A stretch of 5,268 nt of DNA. Source: Clostridium sp. CAG:1024 (GTDB lineage: Bacteria; Bacillota; Clostridia; Christensenellales; CAG-138). Positions 1 through 4,709 of the stretch are shown here, piece after piece. The notes beneath the pieces are model-generated. The model did not search any database. It had not been told where the DNA came from and saw only the letters and a program-made list of their open reading frames with translations. Each line of letters starts with the position of its first letter. Positions within the stretch are counted from its first letter, which is position 1. The stretch covers positions 1 to 5,268 of the forward strand of contig HF985392.1 in assembly GCA_000432015.1 (NCBI GenBank), written 5' to 3'. Position numbers and translations under genes: made by a program.

Positions 1-1
1 C

Positions 2-535
2 GGCGGCAAGCGCTACAACCGCGAGACGCTTGAGGTGCATTACAAGGGCAAGACGATCCACGATGTGCTGGAGATGACCGTTGAGGATGCGCTGGGCTTC
101 TTCTCTGCGCTGCCGAAGATCAAGCGCAAACTGCAAACGCTTTACGACGTCGGCCTCGGCTACGTCAAGCTCGGCCAGCCGTCCACGCAGCTCTCCGGCG
201 GCGAAGCGCAGCGCGTCAAGCTTGCTACAGAGCTTTCTCGCCGCGATACGGGCAGAACGCTATATGTGCTCGACGAGCCGACGACCGGTCTGCACACGGA
301 TGACGTCAAACGTCTGCTTGAGATCTTGCAGCGGCTATGCGACGGCGGCAGTTCCGTGCTCGTGATCGAGCATAACCTGGATGTTATCAAGTGCGCGGAT
401 TATCTCATCGACCTTGGCCCCGAGGGCGGGGATGCGGGCGGCAGGATCGTCGCGACCGGCACGCCGGAAGAGGTCGCCGCCTGCGAAGCAAGCTACACCG
501 GCCAATTTCTCCGCGGCCCTCTCGGGCTGAAATAA
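2..535 (+). CDS. uvrA: UvrABC excinuclease subunit A, C-terminal fragment (5' end outside window)
   Basis: This is the last 177 residues of UvrA, the DNA-damage-sensing ATPase of nucleotide excision repair, which loads UvrB at lesions in the cytoplasm. The frame is already open at base 2 and begins GGKRYNRETLE, the segment that follows the C-terminal zinc finger in UvrA. Visible motifs, numbered from the first codon here, are the ABC signature LSGGEAQRVKLA (64-75), the Walker B stretch TLYVLDEPTTGLH (86-98) and the H-loop region VLVIEHNLDVIK (119-130). All belong to the second ABC ATPase domain. Full-length UvrA is about 940 residues, so roughly four fifths lies upstream of the window. The GTG at base 35 is an internal valine codon, not a start. 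The gene ends in TAA at 533-535 with no terminator after it, and the next gene starts 58 bases later, so read-through into it is likely. The identification is secure from the motifs. Confidence 0.97.
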   Translation, partial: GGKRYNRETLEVHYKGKTIHDVLEMTVEDALGFFSALPKIKRKLQTLYDVGLGYVKLGQPSTQLSGGEAQRVKLATELSRRDTGRTLYVLDEPTTGLHTDDVKRLLEILQRLCDGGSSVLVIEHNLDVIKCADYLIDLGPEGGDAGGRIVATGTPEEVAACEASYTGQFLRGPLGLK

Positions 536-593
536 GCGGCGTTCCGCTCCCCGCTCCATCCCCTATCTTGTATGCAAAGGAGGGTTCCGACCC

Positions 594-1442
594 ATGTATA
601 CCCGCTGGAGGCTCTATATTCTCTGCGTTTTTCTCGCGGCGATCGCCGTATGCCTGATCGGCATCCACCTTCTTCGCAGGCGCGGGATCCGGATCTCGCA
701 TGTTCAGGCTGCGCTCTTCATTGTCGGCTTAGTGCTCACGCTCGAAACCGGCATCGTTATGAAACTCTCCAATTATAATCTCGGCGTGATCCTGCCCGCA
801 TTCTTCGGTCTGCCGCTCATTGCGCTTGCGTTCCTTCTGCCGCATATGGGGCACGGTTTCCTGCGGTTTCTCAAGTATTTCACGATCGGCTGCTACGCTG
901 TCGCTTTCTGTATTTTCCTCGTTTGCGGCATGAATATGCTCCGTGCGCAGCATAAGGCCGCCGATGTTGATGCGGACGCAGTCATCGTACTCGGCGCCGC
1001 CGTACACGGAGACAAGGTCACCTGGGTGTTGGAAAACCGGCTGAACGCCGCGATCGACTTTCTTAATGTGCACCCTGACGCAGTCTGTGTCGTTTCGGGC
1101 GGACAGGGCGCAGGCGAATCGGTCACGGAGGCGTCCGCGATGAAAAAATACCTTTTGGCGCACGGCGTCGCGGCGGATCGCATCCTCATGGAGGACAAGG
1201 CGACGAACACGGTCGAAAACTTCCGTTATTCCAAGGCGCTCATTGATGCATCGCTCGGTGCGGACGCTTCTATCGCCTTTGTGACCACGGACTTCCATGT
1301 ATATCGTGCAAGCCGCGTCGCCGCCGCGCAGGGTATCAACGCAGCGGGGATCCCCGCAAAGGACGTCTGGTATCTGCGACTCAACAATTTCCTGCGGGAA
1401 TGCGTCGGTATCTGCGTTTATTCACTGACCGGGAGAATCTGA
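594..1442 (+). CDS. YdcF/DUF218 family membrane protein
   Basis: This 282-residue protein has a membrane-embedded N-terminal half and a DUF218 (YdcF/SanA/ElyC-type) domain. Hydrophobic segments lie at about residues 7-25, 36-52, 64-82 and 93-113. The DUF218 core spans about 127-275 and shows the family motifs: AVIVLGA (129-135), ENRL (147-150), VSGGQG (167-172), a block with RILMEDKATNTVENF (196-210) and TTDFHVYRA (231-239). Family members such as E. coli ElyC and SanA are linked to envelope integrity and peptidoglycan or lipid-carrier metabolism, but the reaction is not settled, and I infer only a role at the cell envelope. The ATG start is supported by a strong ribosome binding site, AAAGGAGGG at 576-584, 9 bases upstream. 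The gene lies between uvrA and an MscS channel with short gaps and no terminator, which suggests one operon. The family call is strong; the function is open. Confidence 0.93.
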   Translation: MYTRWRLYILCVFLAAIAVCLIGIHLLRRRGIRISHVQAALFIVGLVLTLETGIVMKLSNYNLGVILPAFFGLPLIALAFLLPHMGHGFLRFLKYFTIGCYAVAFCIFLVCGMNMLRAQHKAADVDADAVIVLGAAVHGDKVTWVLENRLNAAIDFLNVHPDAVCVVSGGQGAGESVTEASAMKKYLLAHGVAADRILMEDKATNTVENFRYSKALIDASLGADASIAFVTTDFHVYRASRVAAAQGINAAGIPAKDVWYLRLNNFLRECVGICVYSLTGRI

Positions 1443-1452
1443 CCGGTTATCC

Positions 1453-1461
1453 AAAAAGGAG
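1453..1461 (+). promoter_or_regulatory. Ribosome binding site fixing the GTG start of the MscS gene
   Basis: AAAAAGGAG lies 9 bases upstream of the GTG at 1471. There is no ATG in a suitable place for this frame, so this site is the main reason to accept GTG as the start. The resulting protein begins MLKEFWDSL and has the length usual for small MscS channels. Confidence 0.8.
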
Positions 1462-1470
1462 TCTTGTTCT

Positions 1471-2337
1471 GTGCTGAAAGAATTCTGGGATTCGCTGATC
1501 TCCACACTGCCAAAGGACATTTTGCAAGCGCTGTTTTCCTTTGTCGTTGCGATCGCCGTTCTGCTCATCGGCCTGCGGCTCATCAAATGGTTGATCGCAC
1601 ACATAAAAAAGACAAAACTGTCCGCGCGTATCGATCCGACCGTGCATACCTTCATTCTCAGCGTTATCTCGATTGGGCTGAAGCTGCTGCTCGTCATCGC
1701 GGCTGCCAGCATCATGGGCGTTTCCAATGCGTCGATCGTCGCCGTGCTGGGCAGCGCTGGACTTGCGATCGGGCTTGCATTGCAGGGCAGCCTTGCAAAC
1801 TTTGCAGGCGGCGTCATGATCCTGCTGTTTCGTCCGTTTCTCGTCGGCGATTTCATCGAATTGAAATCCGGGGAAAGCGGCACCGTCACAAGCATTTCGA
1901 TCTTCTATACGACGCTGCATACGATCGATAACCACAAGCTCGTCATCCCGAACGGTACCGTATCGAATGCCTCCGTCTCCAACTACTCCGCCATGCAGGA
2001 GCGCAGGCTCAGTCTGGATTTTTCCGTGCGCCCGGATACGGATGCCGCACGCATGTCCGGTCTGCTTCGCGGGATCGCGGCTTCACACGATAAGGTGCTG
2101 CAGGATCCCCCGCCTTTTGCGCGTCTGACAAAGCTCACGGAGACCGCCGCCGTCTACACGCTGCGCGTCTGGTGCCGCAATGCGGATTATTGGGATGTGA
2201 ATTATGATCTGCTTGAACATGCCGGCAGGGCGTTGATCGAAAACGGTATTTCCTTCCCCGCCGCCCGCATGGATGTGCGCGTCTGCGGAAATGACGCGTC
2301 CTGCCGCAACACCGAACCTACGGGCACCAACGTCTGA
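1471..2337 (+). CDS. mscS: MscS-type small-conductance mechanosensitive ion channel
   Basis: This 288-residue inner-membrane channel opens under membrane tension and releases solutes during hypo-osmotic shock. The length is close to E. coli MscS (286). Three membrane helices can be placed at about residues 15-38, 56-80 and 86-119. The third is the pore helix with the glycine/alanine pattern typical of MscS: ASIVAVLGSAGLAIGLALQG (87-106), then SLANFAGGVMILLFRPF. The cytoplasmic beta domain follows with VGDFIEL (125-131), SGTVTSISIFYTTLHT (136-151) and the conserved VIPNG (158-162). The alpha/beta C-terminal domain carries LRVWCRNADYWDVNYDLLE and ends in the ISFPAARMDV match (260-269). The short tail after residue 270 holds two cysteines (272, 278) and has no obvious domain. 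The gene starts 28 bases after the YdcF-family gene, consistent with an operon and a shared envelope-stress theme. I see no terminator right after the stop. Identification is very secure. Confidence 0.96.
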   Translation: MLKEFWDSLISTLPKDILQALFSFVVAIAVLLIGLRLIKWLIAHIKKTKLSARIDPTVHTFILSVISIGLKLLLVIAAASIMGVSNASIVAVLGSAGLAIGLALQGSLANFAGGVMILLFRPFLVGDFIELKSGESGTVTSISIFYTTLHTIDNHKLVIPNGTVSNASVSNYSAMQERRLSLDFSVRPDTDAARMSGLLRGIAASHDKVLQDPPPFARLTKLTETAAVYTLRVWCRNADYWDVNYDLLEHAGRALIENGISFPAARMDVRVCGNDASCRNTEPTGTNV

Positions 2338-2374
2338 AGCGATCGGCAACGGCGTCAAATCGGGCTTTTCCTTT

Positions 2375-2402
2375 TTGAAAAAGCGTGATATACTGTTATA
2401 GC
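2375..2402 (+). promoter_or_regulatory. Probable sigma-A promoter with extended -10 for the DUF975 gene
   Basis: TGaTATACT at 2386-2394 is an extended -10 element, with TG one base before a hexamer that matches TATAAT at five of six positions. It has only a poor -35 at the right distance, which is acceptable for extended -10 promoters. Transcription would start near 2401 and give a leader of about 31 bases. An alternative reading pairs TTGAAA (2375-2380) with TATAGC (2397-2402) over 16 bases. Either way the AT-rich patch contrasts with its GC-rich surroundings and precedes the DUF975 gene directly. Confidence 0.6.
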
Positions 2403-2431
2403 ATAATTCTATATGGGAGGTTTGTATCAAT

Positions 2432-3058
2432 ATGAAATCCAGGAAAGAGATCAAAGGGATCGCAAAAGACGCATTCTATCGTCAATACTGGCTTTGCGTC
2501 GGAGCGAACGTAATTGTCATGGCGTTGTGCTCCGTTCTCAGCGGTATTTCTCTGGGCGTGGCGGCGTTCATTCTCGTACCCTCGCTCGTGATCGGGCTGA
2601 ACTTCTTCAGCGTCGCGATGTATCGCGGTGAGCCTTCCTCGATCGAGGACATTTTCCGGGAGGGCTTCGACAACTTTGGCCGCAAGCTCGGCGGTTACCT
2701 CTGGATGGAGCTCTTTATTTATCTGTGGTCGCTGCTGTTCGTGATCCCCGGCATCATCAAAGCGATCTCCTATGCGCTCACGCCCTATATTCTTGCCGAC
2801 TGTAAGAACGTCAGGGCGACCGATGCGCTGAAGCTCTCCATGCGTATGATGGAAGGGCACAAATGGGAATACTTCGTTCTGGGTCTCAGCTTCATCGGCT
2901 GGATGCTGTTGACGTCCCTGACCTGCGGCCTGCTGTACGTCTTCTATGTCGGGCCTTATATGAACAACACGTTCGCGGGTTACTATGCGGAGCGCAAGGC
3001 TGCCGCGCTTGCCGAAGGCACCGTGACCCAGGCGCAGCTTGCAGGCGAAGCACTGTAA
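2432..3058 (+). CDS. DUF975 family integral membrane protein
   Basis: This 208-residue polytopic membrane protein is of the DUF975 type, a family widespread in Firmicutes with no established biochemical role. The N-terminus is short and basic (MKSRKEIKGIAKDAFYRQYW). Hydrophobic segments follow at about 22-38, 42-62, 88-106, 146-168 and possibly around 108-118. Family hallmarks are the central FVIPGIIKAISYALTPYILAD (103-123), the DALKLSMRMMEGHKWEYFVL block (131-150) and LSFIGW (152-157). The C-terminus (186-208) is a soluble alanine-rich tail. The start is supported by GGGAGG at 2415-2420, 11 bases upstream. An earlier ATG at 2413 is in another frame. A probable promoter just upstream and a strong terminator just downstream suggest a single-gene transcript. 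The family is clear from the sequence; the function is unknown, and I do not assign one. Confidence 0.93.
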   Translation: MKSRKEIKGIAKDAFYRQYWLCVGANVIVMALCSVLSGISLGVAAFILVPSLVIGLNFFSVAMYRGEPSSIEDIFREGFDNFGRKLGGYLWMELFIYLWSLLFVIPGIIKAISYALTPYILADCKNVRATDALKLSMRMMEGHKWEYFVLGLSFIGWMLLTSLTCGLLYVFYVGPYMNNTFAGYYAERKAAALAEGTVTQAQLAGEAL

Positions 3059-3088
3059 GACCGCTGCCGTTTCAACATCATTCCTACA

Positions 3089-3131
3089 GCCGCGCGGGTC
3101 CTTTACGGAAAGCCCGCGCGGCATTATTTTT
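3089..3131 (+). terminator. Strong intrinsic terminator of the DUF975 gene
   Basis: GCCGCGCGGG (3089-3098) and CCCGCGCGGC (3113-3122) form a perfect ten-pair GC stem with a 14-base loop, followed by ATTATTTTT (3123-3131). It lies 30 bases after the DUF975 stop codon. The opposite strand has no T-tract after the stem, so it should work only in the + direction. Confidence 0.93.
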
Positions 3132-3177
3132 CCGGTCACCGTTATTCAAATCGCTCCGGCGTAACCGTGGATCGCGT

Positions 3178-3489
3178 TCATTCCGCGTTTTTCCCACCCG
3201 CTCCTTTTTTCGGGTGGGTATTTTTTGCATTCATCGCGTCGTATGCGCCGTTGCTGGCAAGCGATACCAGCGCCGCATTGATCGGCGCGAGCGCCATGCG
3301 GGGCAGCGTAAAGCCGCCGGTGAATGCTGTCGCGAGCAGGAGCAGAACGGCCGCGATCCCATAGCTGACAAGCCGTGTCGGGATGCGTTTCAAAATGCCC
3401 AGCTCCTTAACGAACTGTGTAATAACACCGGTCGCGAGTGTTGCACCTGCATAGGTCGACAGGCTCTGCCACGTCAATAACTCGTTCAT
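3178..3489 (-). CDS. Small holin-like membrane protein
   Basis: This minus-strand gene encodes 103 residues, beginning MNELLTWQSLSTYAGA. Three hydrophobic stretches can be drawn at about 12-27, 41-58 and 66-82, followed by a short, basic, glycine-rich tail (THPKKGAGGKNAE). The motif KRIPTRLVSYGIA (34-46) and the segment INAALVSLASNGAYDAM (70-86) resemble small membrane proteins found beside endolysins in clostridial prophages and often annotated as holins. This is recalled family knowledge and was not searched. Holins make membrane lesions that let an endolysin reach the wall. The neighbouring gene is a cell-wall hydrolase without a signal peptide, which supports that role, although it is divergently transcribed. 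The ATG at 3489 has only weak upstream complementarity (AAGA/ATGG) and no clear Shine-Dalgarno. The last codons overlap a plus-strand terminator hairpin. I am fairly sure it is a real gene and less sure it acts as a holin. Confidence 0.75.
   Translation of the reverse strand: MNELLTWQSLSTYAGATLATGVITQFVKELGILKRIPTRLVSYGIAAVLLLLATAFTGGFTLPRMALAPINAALVSLASNGAYDAMNAKNTHPKKGAGGKNAE
3193..3226 (+). terminator. Second plus-strand intrinsic terminator, inside the 3' end of the holin-like gene
   Basis: CCCACCCG (3193-3200) pairs perfectly with CGGGTGGG (3211-3218) around a ten-base loop (CTCCTTTTTT), followed by TATTTTTT (3219-3226). Read on the + strand it has the shape of a rho-independent terminator. 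Read on the minus strand the stem is followed by A residues, so it would not end transcription of the minus-strand gene that contains it. It may catch transcripts that pass the DUF975 terminator about 60 bases upstream. Confidence 0.7.
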
Positions 3490-3657
3490 ACCATATCTTA
3501 TGCTGCGCGCACAGCGTCTGTGACGGGCATTTCCGTTCGAGGCGCAAAAATGTCCATCCCGGGCGGCTTTGAACCGTTTTTATGATATTCACATATGCTG
3601 CATTATCGGAGGTGTTTTCGGCGATCCGCGCTACAATACTGTCAGGAGGTATCAAAA
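3490..3657. other. Divergent intergenic region between the holin-like and hydrolase genes
   Basis: These 168 bases lie between two start codons that point away from each other, so they should carry promoters for both. I do not see a convincing one. On the + strand the best pair is TTGAAC (3569-3574), then 17 bases to CATATG (3592-3597), whose -10 matches the consensus at only three positions. TATGAT (3581-3586) and TACAAT (3632-3637) are good hexamers without a -35, and the second is too close to the ribosome binding site. There are two Shine-Dalgarno-like stretches, CGGAGGTG (3607-3614) and AGGAGGT (3644-3650), and only the second has a well-placed start codon. A non-sigma-A promoter is possible. 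Confidence 0.5.
3644..3650 (+). promoter_or_regulatory. Ribosome binding site that decides the hydrolase start
   Basis: AGGAGGT lies 7 bases before the ATG at 3658. The frame is open further upstream to an ATG at 3595, but that codon has no Shine-Dalgarno, and its 21 extra residues (MLHYRRCFRRSALQYCQEVSK) look like neither a signal peptide nor part of the peptidoglycan-binding domain. The start at 3658 puts the domain right at the N-terminus. Confidence 0.88.
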
Positions 3658-4542
3658 ATGGAATATCAAAGACTGCTCAAAAGGGGAATGACGGGTTCGG
3701 ACGTGCGCTACATAAAGGATGCGCTGGTCTCGCTCGGCTTTCTCGAAAAATCCACGCACGACACATTCGGAAGTCAAACCGCTGAGGCCGTGCGCGCCTA
3801 CCAGCGCGCCCGCAGCGATCTCTCCGGCACACCGCTCCTTGCAGACGGTGTGGTCGGTCAAAAAACCTGGGCCGCGATCGTGCGCGATCTTGCAGAGCTG
3901 TCCGATGCGCCGGACGTCATCCCCGCAAACATCGGCCCGACGGCCGCACGTGCGATCCACGCGGCGCTTTCCGACATGTCCGGCGCACGCCGCGACATCG
4001 TTCTTGCAGCTCTTCCTTTCGCTTTCGACCCTGCCACACGGCGCGACTATCCGTTCTCGCTCTACATTCGCGGCGGCAACCTATACAACACAGATCTTCG
4101 CGTGAACATCATCGACAAGGCGCGTATTGAAAGCGGGGCAAAACGGCAGCCCGCATATTACAACGCGGGCAGCAAGGAAATGATGCTCAAGGCCGTTCGC
4201 GCGCACCCGGAAACGACCGGCGCCGACTGCTCGGGCGGCATTGTCGGGCTGCTTCGCAAACTGAAGCTCGTATCCAGCGGGTTTGACCGCACCGCAAATC
4301 AGCTCTGCTCCGAGCGCTATGCAAAGGCCACTGCGAAGTCCGGCCTTCGCCCCGGCGATTTTGTCGGGCGGCCCGCGCACATCGGCCTGTACGTCGGCGG
4401 CGGCTATGTCGTTGAGTGGGCGGGCAAGCGCTACGGATGCCAGTTGACCGGGCTTGACCGCCGCATGGTTCACGACTTTGTGGAGCAGCGCGAGCGCAGG
4501 CTGTCCGCTTGGACAAAATTCTGCGACCCCAGTTTTTATTGA
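3658..4542 (+). CDS. Endolysin-like cell-wall hydrolase: peptidoglycan-binding domain plus NlpC/P60-like cysteine peptidase
   Basis: This 294-residue protein probably cleaves peptide bonds in peptidoglycan. Residues 6-77 form a PG_binding_1 domain: RLLKRGMTGSDVRYIKDALVSLGFL, then FGSQTAEAVRAYQRA and ADGVVGQKTWAAI. The C-terminal half is NlpC/P60-like. The catalytic cysteine is C191 in GADCSGGIVGLLR, LRPGDFVG (230-237) precedes the catalytic histidine, and H241 lies in HIGLYVGGGYVVEW. E253 stands twelve residues after H241, where many family members have their third polar catalytic residue, usually His. Between the two domains, residues 110-185 contain a distinctive segment with YPFSLYIRGGNLYNTDLRVN, longer than the usual lead-in to the cysteine. 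There is no signal peptide or membrane anchor, so export would need a holin-like pore or lysis, which fits the divergent holin-like neighbour and phage origin. No clear terminator follows the stop. A host autolysin is the alternative, but the missing signal peptide argues against it. Confidence 0.88.
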   Translation: MEYQRLLKRGMTGSDVRYIKDALVSLGFLEKSTHDTFGSQTAEAVRAYQRARSDLSGTPLLADGVVGQKTWAAIVRDLAELSDAPDVIPANIGPTAARAIHAALSDMSGARRDIVLAALPFAFDPATRRDYPFSLYIRGGNLYNTDLRVNIIDKARIESGAKRQPAYYNAGSKEMMLKAVRAHPETTGADCSGGIVGLLRKLKLVSSGFDRTANQLCSERYAKATAKSGLRPGDFVGRPAHIGLYVGGGYVVEWAGKRYGCQLTGLDRRMVHDFVEQRERRLSAWTKFCDPSFY

Positions 4543-4584
4543 CATACGGCAGCGGGCGCTCCTTCCGGGAATCCGTCTCCGCTC

Positions 4585-4613
4585 TTGACCTTCTCCGCAT
4601 GCTTGTCTATAAT
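4585..4613 (+). promoter_or_regulatory. Near-consensus sigma-A promoter of the PHP-domain gene
   Basis: TTGACC (4585-4590) is separated by exactly 17 bases from a perfect TATAAT (4608-4613). Transcription should start near 4620, giving a leader of about 90 bases before the ATG at 4710. It is the best promoter in the window and marks the PHP gene as an independent transcription unit, separate from the hydrolase, whose stop codon is 42 bases upstream of the -35. Confidence 0.88.
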
Positions 4614-4640
4614 GCTTACATCCCGCGTTTGAAGCGATTG

Positions 4641-4706
4641 CCGGCTGCACGCCGGAGATTGGTCTATTCTGCCTGAAACTTGATTTGTACTTCGGGCCTT
4701 GGAGGC
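4641..4706 (+). promoter_or_regulatory. Structured leader of the PHP-domain gene (candidate, unassigned)
   Basis: Two short inverted repeats lie between the promoter and the start codon. CCGGC (4641-4645) pairs with GCCGG (4651-4655) around a five-base loop. GCCTGAA (4671-4677) pairs with TTCGGGC (4691-4697), including one G-U pair, around a 13-base loop and ends three bases before the ribosome binding site. A third possible stem, GCCT (4696-4699) with AGGC (4703-4706), would cover part of that site and cannot form together with the second. No T-tract follows any of them. I recognise no known riboswitch or leader family. Confidence 0.35.
4701..4705 (+). promoter_or_regulatory. Ribosome binding site of the PHP-domain gene, close to its ATG
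   Basis: GGAGG lies only 4 bases before the ATG at 4710, somewhat closer than at the other genes here (7 to 11 bases). No better start lies nearby in this frame, and the predicted product begins MQYRIEPHLHT, with the first metal-binding motif where PHP proteins normally have it. Confidence 0.75.
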
Positions 4707-4709
4707 GTT

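Noticed and set aside
535..548. Small hairpin AGCGG/CCGCT at the uvrA stop codon.
   Set aside because: It has only five pairs, overlaps the stop codon and is followed by C-rich sequence rather than T residues, so it is not a credible terminator.
729..1298. A 189-codon minus-strand open frame opposite the YdcF-family gene.
   Set aside because: The sense strand encodes a well-supported DUF218 protein, and the antisense product has no motif and an unusual charged composition.
639..1557. Two copies of GCGATCGC, a palindrome repeated in some genomes.
   Set aside because: Both fall in codons for the same hydrophobic Ala-Ile-Ala-Val context, and two copies in this GC-rich window are not notable.
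2364..2384. Inverted repeat GCTTTT/AAAAGC after the MscS gene as a possible terminator.
   Set aside because: The stem is six mostly A-T pairs and no T-tract follows. The bases look better explained as part of the promoter region of the next gene.
2396..3139. A 247-codon open frame on the minus strand opposite the DUF975 gene.
   Set aside because: It lies fully over a gene with clear family motifs, runs through the terminator, and its product is a charged, Arg/Gln/His-rich sequence with no recognisable domain, as expected for antisense frames in GC-rich DNA.
3145..3181. An 11-codon minus-strand frame (MNAIHGYAGAI) whose ATG overlaps the stop of the holin-like gene in an ATGA arrangement.
   Set aside because: It is too short to support as a gene and has no family resemblance. 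The overlap may be chance or a remnant of a lost downstream gene.
3563..3578. Minus-strand CGGTTCAAAGCCG, which resembles a tRNA T-arm.
   Set aside because: Only three stem pairs form instead of five, and no acceptor, D or anticodon arms can be built around it.
3632..3637. TACAAT as a -10 element for the hydrolase gene.
   Set aside because: No -35 lies at a suitable distance, and transcription would begin at the ribosome binding site itself.
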